Of a stretch of 64,000 nucleotides of DNA, positions 30,868 through 39,244 are shown piece by piece. Position 1 is the first letter of the stretch. Every line of letters begins with the position of its first letter. The notes below the pieces were generated by a model. The model was not told the origin of the DNA. It worked only from the letters and a program-made list of their open reading frames with translations, and ran no database searches. The translations under genes were made by a program, and so were the position numbers. This stretch comes from Arthrobacter humicola (lineage in GTDB: Bacteria > Actinomycetota > Actinomycetes > Actinomycetales > Micrococcaceae): NCBI RefSeq assembly GCF_022803015.1, contig NZ_JAFKON010000006.1, positions 186,001 through 250,000 of the forward strand. The letters run 5' to 3'.

Positions 30868-31893
30868 ATGAAAATTGGAATCCTCACCAGCGGCGGAGAC
30901 TGCCCCGGCCTGAACGCCGTCATCCGTGGCGCCGTCCTCAAAGGAATCGCGGTCCACGGCCAGCAGTTCGTAGGATTCAAGGATGGCTGGCGCGGCGTTG
31001 TCGAGGGCGACATCGTGGAAATTCCCCGCACCATGGTCCGCGGCATCGCCAAGCAGGGCGGCACCATCCTGGGCACGTCCCGAACCAACCCGTTTGAGAA
31101 CGGCGGCGGTCCCGAGGTCATCAAAGCCAACATGGACCGGCTCGGGATCGACGCCATCATCGCCATCGGCGGCGAAGGCACCCTGGCCGCCGCAAAGCGG
31201 CTCACCGACGCCGGCCTCAAAATCGTGGGCGTGCCCAAGACGGTCGACAACGACCTGGACGCCACGGACTACACCTTCGGCTTCGACACGGCCGTGGAAA
31301 TCGCCACCGAGGCAATCGACCGGCTGCGCACCACCGGAGAGTCCCACCACCGCTGCATGATTGCCGAAGTCATGGGACGGCATGTGGGCTGGATCGCCTT
31401 GCACGCCGGAATGGCCTCGGGCGCCCACGCCATCCTGATCCCGGAACAGAAGGCCTCCATGGAACAGATCGCCGAGTGGGTCGTCTCCGCCCACGACCGT
31501 GGCCGCGCCCCGCTGCTCGTCGTCGCCGAGGGGTTTGTGCCCGAAGGCCAGGAGTCCCCGCATTCGGAGCGCGGCCTCGACACCTTTGGCCGGCCCCGCC
31601 TCGGCGGCATCGCCGAAATGCTTGCCCCCGAACTGGAGGCCCGCACCGGCATCGAGACCCGTGCGACGGTCCTTGGCCACATCCAGCGCGGTGGCGTCCC
31701 GACGGCGTTCGACCGGGTCCTGGCCACCCGCCTGGGCATGGCCGCCATCGATTCGGTAGTGGAAAAGCGCTGGGGCACCATGGTGTCGCTGCACGGCACG
31801 GATATTGTGCATGTCGGTTTCGACGCCGCACTCGGCAACCTCAAGTCCGTACCGCAGAGCCGCTACGACGAGGCCGCAGTCCTCTTCGGCTAA
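30868..31893 (+). CDS. pfkA: 6-phosphofructokinase
   Basis: This enzyme phosphorylates fructose 6-phosphate in glycolysis. The ATG at 30868 (MKIGILTSGGDCPGLNAVIR) gives 341 residues; the open frame runs further up without support. The donor-binding residue region reads GGEGTLA, with Gly rather than Asp after GGE, which argues for ATP over pyrophosphate; the following PKTVDND has Lys, a combination seen in actinobacterial ATP-dependent enzymes. The effector and sugar-phosphate motifs (MGRHVGWIALHAGMA, HIQRGGVPTAFDRVLA) are intact. It is transcribed alone after the PspC terminator. Confidence 0.95.
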   Translation: MKIGILTSGGDCPGLNAVIRGAVLKGIAVHGQQFVGFKDGWRGVVEGDIVEIPRTMVRGIAKQGGTILGTSRTNPFENGGGPEVIKANMDRLGIDAIIAIGGEGTLAAAKRLTDAGLKIVGVPKTVDNDLDATDYTFGFDTAVEIATEAIDRLRTTGESHHRCMIAEVMGRHVGWIALHAGMASGAHAILIPEQKASMEQIAEWVVSAHDRGRAPLLVVAEGFVPEGQESPHSERGLDTFGRPRLGGIAEMLAPELEARTGIETRATVLGHIQRGGVPTAFDRVLATRLGMAAIDSVVEKRWGTMVSLHGTDIVHVGFDAALGNLKSVPQSRYDEAAVLFG

Positions 31894-31999
31894 GCGGGAC
31901 AACACCGGCGGGGTCCGGCTCGGCGCGGCCCGCTGGGAAGAGCCGGGCGGGCAGCGCCGCAGCCAGGCAGGGGGCAACCGGACGCCCGGCCGCGGTGGG

Positions 32000-32005
32000 T
32001 AGGGT
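32000..32005 (+). promoter_or_regulatory. Leaderless -10 of the GNAT gene at 32012
   Basis: TAGGGT, then exactly six bases (TGATTC), then ATG; no ribosome-binding site is present. Confidence 0.5.
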
Positions 32006-32011
32006 TGATTC

Positions 32012-32722
32012 ATGACTCTTGAGCCCGGTTCCGCAGAAATTGTCCAGCTCGCATGGGCGCGCCGCCTGGGGTTCGACGACGGCGCCTTCGCGGCTGCCGC
32101 CGGCGTGAGGCTCACCCGGGCGGATGAGACAGCCCGGTCCCTGCAGTTCGTCCGCCTGTTCGGCAATTCCGCCCTGGTGGGCCCGCAGTGGGCGCTGGAC
32201 GCCGCCGAGGGTCTCTCGGACGAGGAACTGGCCCAGCACGTGACGCTGCTGACCATCACCCGCGGGCACGGCGGCCACGGGCTCGGCGCCGCGGCACTCT
32301 TCTTCGCCGACGACCTCCCCCTGCAGCAGCCTGCCGGGGAGTTGACGGTCTCGCACGGGAACCCGGAAGCGATCGAACTGGAGACGTTCTGCCCGCCCGA
32401 CGACGTCAACGAGGTGGGCCTCGCCGACCTGGAACACCGCTTCACCGTCCTGCATCTGGAAGACGGGCGGCGGACGCCGGTGGCCTGCGGGGCGTATGCG
32501 GAATGGGAAGGGCTGCTGGCCCATATGGGCGTGCTGGTCTCGCCCGAATGGCGGCGCCACGGCCTGGGCAAGCTGGCCGCCTCGGTAGCCGCCCACGAGG
32601 CCCTCGCCGCGGGGCTGACGCTGCAGTGGCGTTCAGAAGTTAGCAACAAGGGGTCGCTGGCGCTGGCCCGGAGCCTGGGATTTTCTGCGGGCGGCATCCA
32701 GACCAGCGTGCTGCTGGGCTGA
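32012..32722 (+). CDS. GNAT family N-acetyltransferase
   Basis: A 236-residue protein. The C-terminal half carries a recognisable GNAT motif A, GVLVSPEWRRHGLGKLAASV, followed by an SNKGSLALARSLGF motif B. The N-terminal 110 residues are less typical and may be a degenerate first domain. The substrate is unknown. It begins at an ATG without a ribosome-binding site but with a -10 box six bases upstream. It is followed on the opposite strand by the MFS exporter, 16 bases away. Confidence 0.8.
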   Translation: MTLEPGSAEIVQLAWARRLGFDDGAFAAAAGVRLTRADETARSLQFVRLFGNSALVGPQWALDAAEGLSDEELAQHVTLLTITRGHGGHGLGAAALFFADDLPLQQPAGELTVSHGNPEAIELETFCPPDDVNEVGLADLEHRFTVLHLEDGRRTPVACGAYAEWEGLLAHMGVLVSPEWRRHGLGKLAASVAAHEALAAGLTLQWRSEVSNKGSLALARSLGFSAGGIQTSVLLG

Positions 32723-32738
32723 TCCGGATGCCGCCAGG

Positions 32739-34301
32739 CTAGCCGCGCTCCGCTGCGGCCCTGTCCGCGTCGGCTTCGTCCGCGTCCGCTTGGTCCGCGG
32801 CGGCTGCTGCGGCTGTGGCTGCGGCAGCATCTGGTTCGCCCCAGCCCTGGACCGGCTTGGGCTTGGCGAAGAACAGCGCCACGGCAGCACCGAGCAGAAT
32901 GACCGCCGCCGGCAGCAGGATGGATTGGCCCATCGCCGTCGAGAACCCCTCATGAAGTTCCGCCGGCAAGGCCCCGCCGAAGCCCATCGGGCTGGCGTCT
33001 GCGCCTGCTCCGGGCCGGGCGGGGAGCTCGGCCACAAGCCGCGACTGGATCAGGACGGCGATGGCGGCGCTGCCGAGTACGGCGCCGATCTGGCGGGTCG
33101 TGTTGTAGACGCCTGAGCCGGCTCCCGCCTGCCGCGGCGGCAGGTTGCGTGTGACGGTGGAACTCAACGGCGCCCAGATGCCTGCATTGGCGAAGCCCAG
33201 CACTGCGCTCGGCAGGAGGAACAGCCAGATGGGGGTGTCCGGGTGCATGAGCAGGGCATTCCAGAACAGCGCCACGGACATCAGGACCAGGCCGGTCGCG
33301 GTGATGAATTTCGGGTTGACCTTGTCGATGATCCGGCCGACGACGGGGGCGAGGCCGCCCGAGATCAGCGCCATCGGCACCATCATGAGCGCCGACTGGG
33401 TCGGGGTCAGTCCGCGGACGATCTGGTAGTAGAAGATCAGCGGCAGGCTGAACGCGGTGACGGTGAAGCCCACCGTGGTGATCGCAATGTTGGCGAGCGA
33501 GAAGTTCCGGTCCTTGAAAAGGGACAGGGGCAGCAGCGGTTCACCCGTGTTGAACTTCTGCCACAGGACGAAGACCACCAGCACGGCGATGCCGCTGATG
33601 ATCAGGCCCCAGACGGTGATGGGGCCGGCGATGGTGCCCCAGTCGTACGTCGCGCCCTCTTGGATGCCGAAGACCAGGAGGAACAGGCCGAGGGCGCTGA
33701 GCAGCACGCCGGGAATATCGAACTTGTGCGGGTGGGTTGTCAGCGAGGGCACGAAACGCTGGGCGAGGATGAAGCCGACAATCCCGACGGGAACGTTGAT
33801 GAAGAAGATCCATTCCCAGCCGAGGCCGTCCACCAGCACGCCGCCGAGGATCGGGCCAACCAGCGTGGCGACGCCGGCCGTGGCACCCCAGATGCCCATG
33901 GCCGCTCCGCGGCGGTCCGGGGGGAAGATCCGGGTAATGACGGCCATGGTCTGCGGCGTCATCATGGCCGCGCCGAGTCCCTGGACCACACGGGCCGCGA
34001 TGAGGATCTCGACGCTGCCGGAGAGGCCGCACCACAGCGATGCCACAGTGAAGACGACGAGTCCGGAGAGGTAGAGCTTCTTCGGACCGAAACGGTCCCC
34101 GAGCCGGCCCGTGATCAGCAGCGGCACGGCATAGGCGAGCAGGTAGGCGCTGGTGACCCAGATCACCGAGTTAATGTCAGTGTTGAGGCCCTCCATAATG
34201 CTGGGGTTGGCCACCGAGACGATGGTGGTGTCGATCAGGATCATGAAGAAGCCGATCACCAGGGACCAGAGTGCCGGCCATGGCCGGGCTACGTTTTCCA
34301 T
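32739..34301 (-). CDS. MFS drug exporter, DHA2 (EmrB/QacA) type
   Basis: A 520-residue transporter with about 14 predicted helices. The start at 34301 (MENVARPWPALWSLVIGFFM) has AAGGA upstream; the long open frame above it overlaps the PadR gene in another frame. Visible family motifs are ILIDTTIVSVANP (motif D region), GRLGDRFGPKKLYL (motif A) and WEWIFFINVPVGIVG (motif C/DHA2 block). The C-terminal tail is an Ala/Asp-rich low-complexity stretch (ADEADADRAAAERG). It lies 83 bases downstream of a PadR regulator in the same direction, so it is probably a PadR-controlled multidrug exporter. Confidence 0.9.
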   Translation of the reverse strand: MENVARPWPALWSLVIGFFMILIDTTIVSVANPSIMEGLNTDINSVIWVTSAYLLAYAVPLLITGRLGDRFGPKKLYLSGLVVFTVASLWCGLSGSVEILIAARVVQGLGAAMMTPQTMAVITRIFPPDRRGAAMGIWGATAGVATLVGPILGGVLVDGLGWEWIFFINVPVGIVGFILAQRFVPSLTTHPHKFDIPGVLLSALGLFLLVFGIQEGATYDWGTIAGPITVWGLIISGIAVLVVFVLWQKFNTGEPLLPLSLFKDRNFSLANIAITTVGFTVTAFSLPLIFYYQIVRGLTPTQSALMMVPMALISGGLAPVVGRIIDKVNPKFITATGLVLMSVALFWNALLMHPDTPIWLFLLPSAVLGFANAGIWAPLSSTVTRNLPPRQAGAGSGVYNTTRQIGAVLGSAAIAVLIQSRLVAELPARPGAGADASPMGFGGALPAELHEGFSTAMGQSILLPAAVILLGAAVALFFAKPKPVQGWGEPDAAAATAAAAAADQADADEADADRAAAERG

Positions 34302-34384
34302 GCGGTTCCTTAGGGGCTGGTGTGAAACGGTGGATGGGCTGTGTGTGGGGGCGGCCGGGTCCCGGCCGCGGTCCTGCGCGGAGT

Positions 34385-34948
34385 TCACCACGGCAGTTCG
34401 CCGGAGCGGAGCTGGTCCTGAAGGCTGCGGATCCAGGCGATTTCGGCGCGCAGCGTGCTCAGCTGGAACTGGACATCGATCCAGTACTTGCGCTCCACGC
34501 CCTTCTTCGCGAGCAGTTCCTCGCCGGAGACCAGGAAGCCGAGCTGTTCCTCCAACGCCTGAAGACGCCGGTCGAGGAGTTCCACGACGACGGCGGCGGG
34601 CAGGTTGTAGGCCTCGGAGATGGCCAGCGGGAAGGCCGGGTATTCGTTGACCGGGGCGGCGAGCATGTCCTGCAGCCACGTCGTGAACGCTTCGCGGCCG
34701 GCAGCCGAGATCGTGTAGGTGGTGCGCTCCGGACGGTTGCCTCCCCGGTCCGTTCCCGTGGCTGTGACCAGCCCCCGATCCTCGAGCCGCCCGACGGCGT
34801 GATAAAGCGTTCCTGGCCGCACCTTGACCAGCCGGTCCTCGTGCCGTGCGATCAGGAGCTGGTACATCTCGTAGGGATGCATCGGCTCTTCCACGAGCAG
34901 GGAAAGTGCGGCGACACCTAGGGGTGTCAATGCTGTTGCCCGGGCCAT
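34385..34948 (-). CDS. PadR family transcriptional regulator
   Basis: A 187-residue PadR-type repressor. The winged helix starts at LTPLGVAALSLLVEEPMHPY (the PadR signature with MHPYEMYQLL), contains VRPGTLYHAVGRLEDRGLV, and is followed by the C-terminal dimerisation domain PadR_C (ALEEQLGFLVSGEELL ... WIDVQFQLSTLRAEI). The ATG follows GAGAAGG. It precedes the DHA2 exporter, the common repressor-pump pairing. An inverted repeat at 34999-35029 upstream is a candidate operator. Confidence 0.92.
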   Translation of the reverse strand: MARATALTPLGVAALSLLVEEPMHPYEMYQLLIARHEDRLVKVRPGTLYHAVGRLEDRGLVTATGTDRGGNRPERTTYTISAAGREAFTTWLQDMLAAPVNEYPAFPLAISEAYNLPAAVVVELLDRRLQALEEQLGFLVSGEELLAKKGVERKYWIDVQFQLSTLRAEIAWIRSLQDQLRSGELPW

Positions 34949-34998
34949 GGTGCAGTCCTTCTCGGTTTAGCAGTGTTCTCTTCGGCCTAAACGGCAGT

Positions 34999-35029
34999 TA
35001 CTCCACTAATGATTATTCCACGTGGAGTA
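34999..35029. promoter_or_regulatory. Candidate PadR operator
   Basis: TACTCCAC and GTGGAGTA are 8-bp inverted arms separated by 15 bases, in the A+T-richer region upstream of padR; the right arm also lies in a smaller CCACGTGG palindrome. Consistent with autorepression of padR and the exporter. Confidence 0.5.
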
Positions 35030-35051
35030 TTTGGGGGGAATCCTCCCCAAC

Positions 35052-35087
35052 CCGGGCCGGCCGCGCCCCGGCCCGAGGCGCGATTGG
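35052..35087 (-). repeat. GC-rich hairpin after the ankyrin gene
   Basis: CGGGCCGG (35053-35060) and CCGGCCCG (35068-35075) form an 8-bp stem with a 7-base loop, directly downstream of the ankyrin gene. No U-run; possibly a weak terminator. Confidence 0.4.
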
Positions 35088-35501
35088 TCAGCCGAGGAGG
35101 GCCAGGATGTCCGTCCGGGCGAACATCTGCGCGGCGGCCCGCGCGCTGGGGGTGCCGGCGTCCGGGTCGGCCCCGGCGTCCAGCAGTTCCCGGGCCACGT
35201 CCGTGTAGCCCTTGAAGACAGCACCGGCCAGCGGGGTCTGGCCGCGGTCGTTCGGCGTGTTGGCGTCGCCGCCGTGGTCCAGGATCAGCCGGACAGTGCC
35301 GGCGTGGCCGTGGTACGCCGCCAGCATCACCAGCGAGTCGCCGGAGGAGGTGGTCAGCGTGGCCGGGGCGCCGGCGGCCAGGTAGCTGCCCAGCAGAGCG
35401 GAGTTGCCCTCGCGGGCGGCGTCGAAGAGCGCGTGCGCCAGCGCGAGTGTCTCGTCGTCGGGCGCGGCGCCCGGCTCGTTCACTTTGGACTCGCCGCTCA
35501 T
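35088..35501 (-). CDS. Ankyrin repeat protein
   Basis: A 137-residue protein made mostly of ankyrin repeats: ALFDAAREGNSALLGSYLAA, then GDSLVMLAAYHGHAGTVRLI and GQTPLAGAVFKGYTDVAREL with the final degenerate helix pair. It has no signal peptide and is probably a cytoplasmic binding protein. The start ATG overlaps the stop of the YgfZ gene by four bases, implying coupled expression, though no functional link is known to me. Partner unknown. Confidence 0.88.
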   Translation of the reverse strand: MSGESKVNEPGAAPDDETLALAHALFDAAREGNSALLGSYLAAGAPATLTTSSGDSLVMLAAYHGHAGTVRLILDHGGDANTPNDRGQTPLAGAVFKGYTDVARELLDAGADPDAGTPSARAAAQMFARTDILALLG

Positions 35502-36580
35502 CGGGTGCCCCGCAGGAAGCCGGTCTGGCGGCCTACCACCTGGCCGGCGTCGGGGGCCACAATGACTTCCTGGGCCGCGGAGTACGGCTCGTCCCCGTCC
35601 ACGACGGTCAGGACCTCGTCCGGGGCGACGGAGCGTTTGATGACGGCCAGGGCGACGGGGCCCATTTCGTAGTGCTGCGCCACGGAGGTCACGGTGCCCA
35701 CCTTCCGTTCGCCCGCACGCACCTCGCTCCCGGCCGCGGGCAGGGTGTGCTGGGAACCGTCGAGCTGGAGGAACACGAGACGGCGCGGCGGGTGGCCCAG
35801 GTTGTGGACTCGCGCGATCGTCTCCTGGCCCTTGTAGCAGCCCTTGGCCAGGTGCACGGCAGTGCGGAGGAGGTCGAGCTCATGCGGGATGGTCTTGTCG
35901 TCCGTTTCCGCGCCCCAGCGGGGCCGCCACGCCGCAATCCGCAGCGCTTCGGACGCCATGGTGCCGGCGAGGGCACGGTCGCCCACGGTCGCGACCAGCT
36001 CGTCCGCGGGGACCAGGTACTCAAACCAGGGCCGTTCCAGTCCTGGATGGGCGTCCTCGCCCACCACAGCGTAGGAGTAGCCGCCGGCGCCGACGTGCGG
36101 CCACGGGTCTTGCCAGGCCTGCAGCGCCTCCCATTCCGGGATGCGGTGTGTGGAGCCGAGTACGGCCCAGTCGGCGGAGACGTCCGCGATTTCGACCCGG
36201 AGCATGAACTTCATCTTGTTGAGCCATTCGGCGAGCGGGGCCGCCTCGGCTGCCTCGACGATCAGCCAGGTCGTGGCGCCGTCGTCCACCACCCTGGCGT
36301 CGAATTCGATCCGGCCCTGCACGCTCAGCAACAGCAGTTCGGTGGACTGGCCAGGGGCCAGCGAAGTGAGCTGCTGGGAGGACAGCGTGTTGAGCCAGCT
36401 CAGGCGGTCCGGCCCGCTGACCGTCACCACACCGCGGTGTGAGAGATCGACGACGGCGGTGCCGACGGCCAGCGCCCGCTGCTCCCGGAGAGGCTCGCCG
36501 TAGTGGGCGGCGACGCCGGCATCGGCGCCGCCGGCCTCAACCGCGGCCGGGCGCGACAACAGGGGGCTTTTGATAGTCAT
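35498..36580 (-). CDS. ygfZ: YgfZ/GcvT-like folate-binding iron-sulfur maintenance protein
   Basis: A 360-residue member of the YgfZ (IBA57-like) branch of the GcvT fold. It carries the diagnostic KGCYKGQE motif (in LAKGCYKGQETIARVHNLG), whose Cys is the family hallmark, and an N-terminal AVVDLSHRGVVTVSGPDR block. Family members bind tetrahydrofolate and help repair or assemble certain Fe-S enzymes. It is translationally coupled to the ankyrin gene. The ribosome-binding site is not obvious, so a few codons of start shift are possible. Confidence 0.9.
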   Translation of the reverse strand: MTIKSPLLSRPAAVEAGGADAGVAAHYGEPLREQRALAVGTAVVDLSHRGVVTVSGPDRLSWLNTLSSQQLTSLAPGQSTELLLLSVQGRIEFDARVVDDGATTWLIVEAAEAAPLAEWLNKMKFMLRVEIADVSADWAVLGSTHRIPEWEALQAWQDPWPHVGAGGYSYAVVGEDAHPGLERPWFEYLVPADELVATVGDRALAGTMASEALRIAAWRPRWGAETDDKTIPHELDLLRTAVHLAKGCYKGQETIARVHNLGHPPRRLVFLQLDGSQHTLPAAGSEVRAGERKVGTVTSVAQHYEMGPVALAVIKRSVAPDEVLTVVDGDEPYSAAQEVIVAPDAGQVVGRQTGFLRGTR

Positions 36581-36681
36581 ATTGAAAGGAACGTCCTTAG
36601 CTCTGTGCGTATTCCGGGCCCGGCAGGTTCCGGCCCCGGCAGGGACAATCTGGCTCCGCCGGACTGTGGGGCAGGCCGGTC

Positions 36682-37431
36682 CTAGCGGTATTCCGGATTT
36701 TCAAAGTCGAAACGGGTGCCCGCTTTCCAGGCATCTGGCAGGTTTCCGTAGGCGGGAATGCCGCCCGCATCCTTGAGCATGCGCGCCAGGTGCAGCATGT
36801 TCCAGGTCATGAAGGTGGTGTTGCGGTTGGTGAAATCGCTCTCCGGCCCCCCGGACCCCTGGTCAAGGTAGCTCGGTCCCGGCCCGACGGGACCGATCCA
36901 GCCGGCGTCGGCCTGCGGCGGGATGGTGAAGCCGATGTGCTGGAGGCTGTACAGGACGTTCATGGCGCAATGCTTGATGCCGTCCTCATTGCCGGTGATG
37001 AGGCAGCCGCCCACCTTCGGATAGTAGGCCCACTGGCCCTTCGCGTTCAGCTGCCCGGAGTGGGCGTAGAGGCGCTCGATGAGCTTCTTGGTCTGCGAGG
37101 AGTTGTCCCCCAGCCAGATGGGCCCCGCGACGACGACGATGTCCGCTTCCTGGACGGCCGGGTAGAGTTCCGGCCACTCATCGGTGGCCCAGCCGTGTTC
37201 GCGCATGTCCGGGTAGACCCCGCTGGCGATGTCGTGGTCCACCGTGCGGATCACGCGGGTGGTGACGCCCTGCTTCTCCATGATCCGGCGGCTGACCTCG
37301 ATCAGGCCCTGGGTGTTGGACACGTCCGGGGACTTCTTGAGCGTGCCGTTGAAGAACACGGCCTTGAGGTCGGCGTAGCTGGCGCTGCCGGGTGCTGTGC
37401 TGCCGGCTGAGCTGGTGACTGTGTCGTTCAC
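36682..37431 (-). CDS. Flavodoxin-fold NAD(P)H-dependent reductase
   Basis: A 249-residue flavodoxin-like protein, starting at GTG with AGGAG upstream. The N-terminal strand and phosphate loop read LKAVFFNGTLKKSPDVSNTQ, a binding loop like that of NADPH-dependent FMN reductases; a later VVVAGPIWLGDNSSQTKKLI is the second FMN-contacting segment. It likely transfers hydride from NAD(P)H to quinones or other acceptors. The C-terminus is longer than in small flavodoxins. It is one of three minus-strand genes between YgfZ and the permease. Confidence 0.82.
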   Translation of the reverse strand: MNDTVTSSAGSTAPGSASYADLKAVFFNGTLKKSPDVSNTQGLIEVSRRIMEKQGVTTRVIRTVDHDIASGVYPDMREHGWATDEWPELYPAVQEADIVVVAGPIWLGDNSSQTKKLIERLYAHSGQLNAKGQWAYYPKVGGCLITGNEDGIKHCAMNVLYSLQHIGFTIPPQADAGWIGPVGPGPSYLDQGSGGPESDFTNRNTTFMTWNMLHLARMLKDAGGIPAYGNLPDAWKAGTRFDFENPEYR

Positions 37432-37484
37432 GGCATTTCTCCTGGGTCGATGGTGACAACGGAAAAATCAGTGAGACCGCGTAA

Positions 37485-38099
37485 TTAGCCTACTTTGGCG
37501 AGGATGGCCGATGCGTGGGCCTCCAGGCCGCCGCCCGCCGTCGAATTCTTGCCGGTGGCCACGTCCCAGCGCCACAGCAGGTTTCCTTCCACCAGCCCGA
37601 AGATCCGGGTGGCCGCCGTGTACTCCTTGGAGTGGCTGCCGCGCATCACCATGTCGGTGCTGAGCTGGATCTGGGGGCCCTTGATCTGGCCGTAGTACAG
37701 CTCCGAGATCCCGCCGGGGTGGGCGATGGAGACCGAGATGTCGAAGCCGCCGTCGCTGTTGCGCAGGGCCTCCACCTCGTCGGCGCTCTTGAGCACCGGG
37801 ACGATGTCCGCCGGGATCAGGCCGGGGCCGCCGTCCTCCTCGCGCTGCTTACGCTCCAGCGCCCAGAAGCCGGTCTCGACGGTGAGGGGACGCAGTTTGG
37901 TGCCCTCGTCGTCGGTCAGCCAACTCTCGGCACGGTACTGCAGGTACGGCAGGCCGTTGTGCGTAAACGAGACGTGTTGCAGGAAGTGCTCGGAGTCCTC
38001 GTCTCCAGCCCCCAGCCGGCCGCTGCCCTCCCACTCACCAATGAGCCAGGACAGCGGAACGATTTCGGGGGTCAGATCAGTAGGGATTTCAATCGGCAC
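37485..38099 (-). CDS. Nitrobindin-like heme-binding beta-barrel protein
   Basis: A 204-residue protein of the FABP-like/nitrobindin family. The signature GxWxGxG appears as LIGEWEGSGRL near the N-terminus, strands follow as in a ten-strand barrel, and a C-terminal His (LEAHASAILAKVG) matches the family's axial heme ligand position. Nitrobindins bind ferric heme and interact with nitric oxide or peroxynitrite (family knowledge). It starts at GTG 38099 with AGAGG upstream. A small membrane protein lies 37 bases upstream. Confidence 0.85.
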   Translation of the reverse strand: MPIEIPTDLTPEIVPLSWLIGEWEGSGRLGAGDEDSEHFLQHVSFTHNGLPYLQYRAESWLTDDEGTKLRPLTVETGFWALERKQREEDGGPGLIPADIVPVLKSADEVEALRNSDGGFDISVSIAHPGGISELYYGQIKGPQIQLSTDMVMRGSHSKEYTAATRIFGLVEGNLLWRWDVATGKNSTAGGGLEAHASAILAKVG

Positions 38100-38136
38100 A
38101 GCATCTACCTCTGGAAGCTACGGGGTCTGGAACGTC

Positions 38137-38250
38137 TTACTTCTGGCCTTTGAAGAGGCGGTACACGACAAAGCCGGCAAACCACGCCATGGACAGGCTG
38201 GCCACGCCAAGCAGGACAAGGAAAAAGATCTCATATGCAAGTACGGACAT
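38137..38250 (-). CDS. Small membrane protein, 37 aa
   Basis: ATG at 38250 opens a 37-residue frame ending TAA. It starts MSVLAYEIFFLVLLGVASLS and continues as a hydrophobic helix, ending in the basic tail VVYRLFKGQK. TAGGAT lies exactly six bases upstream, as in eleven other genes here, which supports a leaderless start. It may form a unit with the nitrobindin gene. Function unknown. Confidence 0.65.
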   Translation of the reverse strand: MSVLAYEIFFLVLLGVASLSMAWFAGFVVYRLFKGQK

Positions 38251-38256
38251 GATGCC

Positions 38257-38262
38257 ATCCTA
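38257..38262 (-). promoter_or_regulatory. Leaderless -10 of the 37-aa membrane protein
   Basis: TAGGAT, six bases (GGCATC), then ATG at 38250. It lies between the stop of the upstream permease-like gene and this start. Confidence 0.5.
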
Positions 38263-38266
38263 ACGC

Positions 38267-39106
38267 TTAGTAGATGAGTAGTTTGTCTATGAAGTAGGCC
38301 AGTGAACCGACAGCAGAAACCGGCCCGAGCCCCATGCCCACGGCCGCCAAAACATTTAGGCCCTCACCGTTGAGGATGACGAGGCGGCGGAAACTCACCA
38401 GCACCGCCCCCACGACGACGCCGACGAGGGCCGCCGGCAGCACGGCAATGTCGGAGAACACCAGGCCGGCGAGCGGCCCGGCAAGGCCGGCGCTCACGAT
38501 GCCCAGCGGCGCCACGATCCGGTCCGGCCAGCGGATCAGCCCCGCCAGCAGCGCGATCGCCGAACTGATGGCCGCCACGAGGATCATTTCGCGGACCCCG
38601 TTGAAGCGCGAACTCGCAATCCAGCCGGCGCCGAGGCAGGAGAGCAGGACACCCGCGCACGAGCCCAGGGTGGATTCGAGGCGCTGGGCCTGACCGGTGC
38701 CCCGGATCAGCTGCATGACGAAGATTGCCATGACCCCGACGGCCAAGAACGACGGCGTCCAGTCCAGGAAGCCCGGAGCCGGGAGATAGGTCGCAGCCAC
38801 TGCCGACCCGACGCCGGGCAGGCCAATCAAGACCGCGAGCGTCTTCTTGGCGGGGATGCCGAGAAAGTAGGGCCAGCCGATACCGATGCCGGCGGCGGCG
38901 AGCGCCGCGACGGCCAGGAGGACCTCAGGCGAGGCATAGGCTCCGGCGACAATCGCCGCGAGACCGGCCAGGCCGATGATCCCGACGCTCCACGGCTTCA
39001 CTGTCTGCTCGCCATCGGCAGACCCAGCATGGCCAGACCTTCGCTCACTGCGGACCCCAATTCGACTCGGCTCAATTTCGACGGGCCGCGGGCCCTGACG
39101 GTTCAA
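38267..39106 (-). CDS. Integral membrane permease-like protein
   Basis: A 279-residue protein with about eight hydrophobic helices after a polar N-terminus of about 35 residues. The start TTG at 39106 has AGGG five bases upstream; a GTG (at VKPWSVGIIG) is an alternative that would remove the polar region. There are many Gly and Ala in the helices (GWIASSRFNG, AGLAGPLAGLVFSD) but no motif I recognise. It is divergent from glnR, so a nitrogen-related transport role is conceivable, but this is only context. Confidence 0.75.
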   Translation of the reverse strand: MNRQGPRPVEIEPSRIGVRSERRSGHAGSADGEQTVKPWSVGIIGLAGLAAIVAGAYASPEVLLAVAALAAAGIGIGWPYFLGIPAKKTLAVLIGLPGVGSAVAATYLPAPGFLDWTPSFLAVGVMAIFVMQLIRGTGQAQRLESTLGSCAGVLLSCLGAGWIASSRFNGVREMILVAAISSAIALLAGLIRWPDRIVAPLGIVSAGLAGPLAGLVFSDIAVLPAALVGVVVGAVLVSFRRLVILNGEGLNVLAAVGMGLGPVSAVGSLAYFIDKLLIY

Positions 39107-39244
39107 TCCTGCCCTATGTGAACGGTATGTGTCGCAAAAGGAGGCGCCGGAGGTGACGGGACCATGGCCGGAATGGGGCCCTTAGGTATACTCAACATCA
39201 GCAACAAGACGCCCAACGATGCGCGGACACCCCTTGGAGGAACA

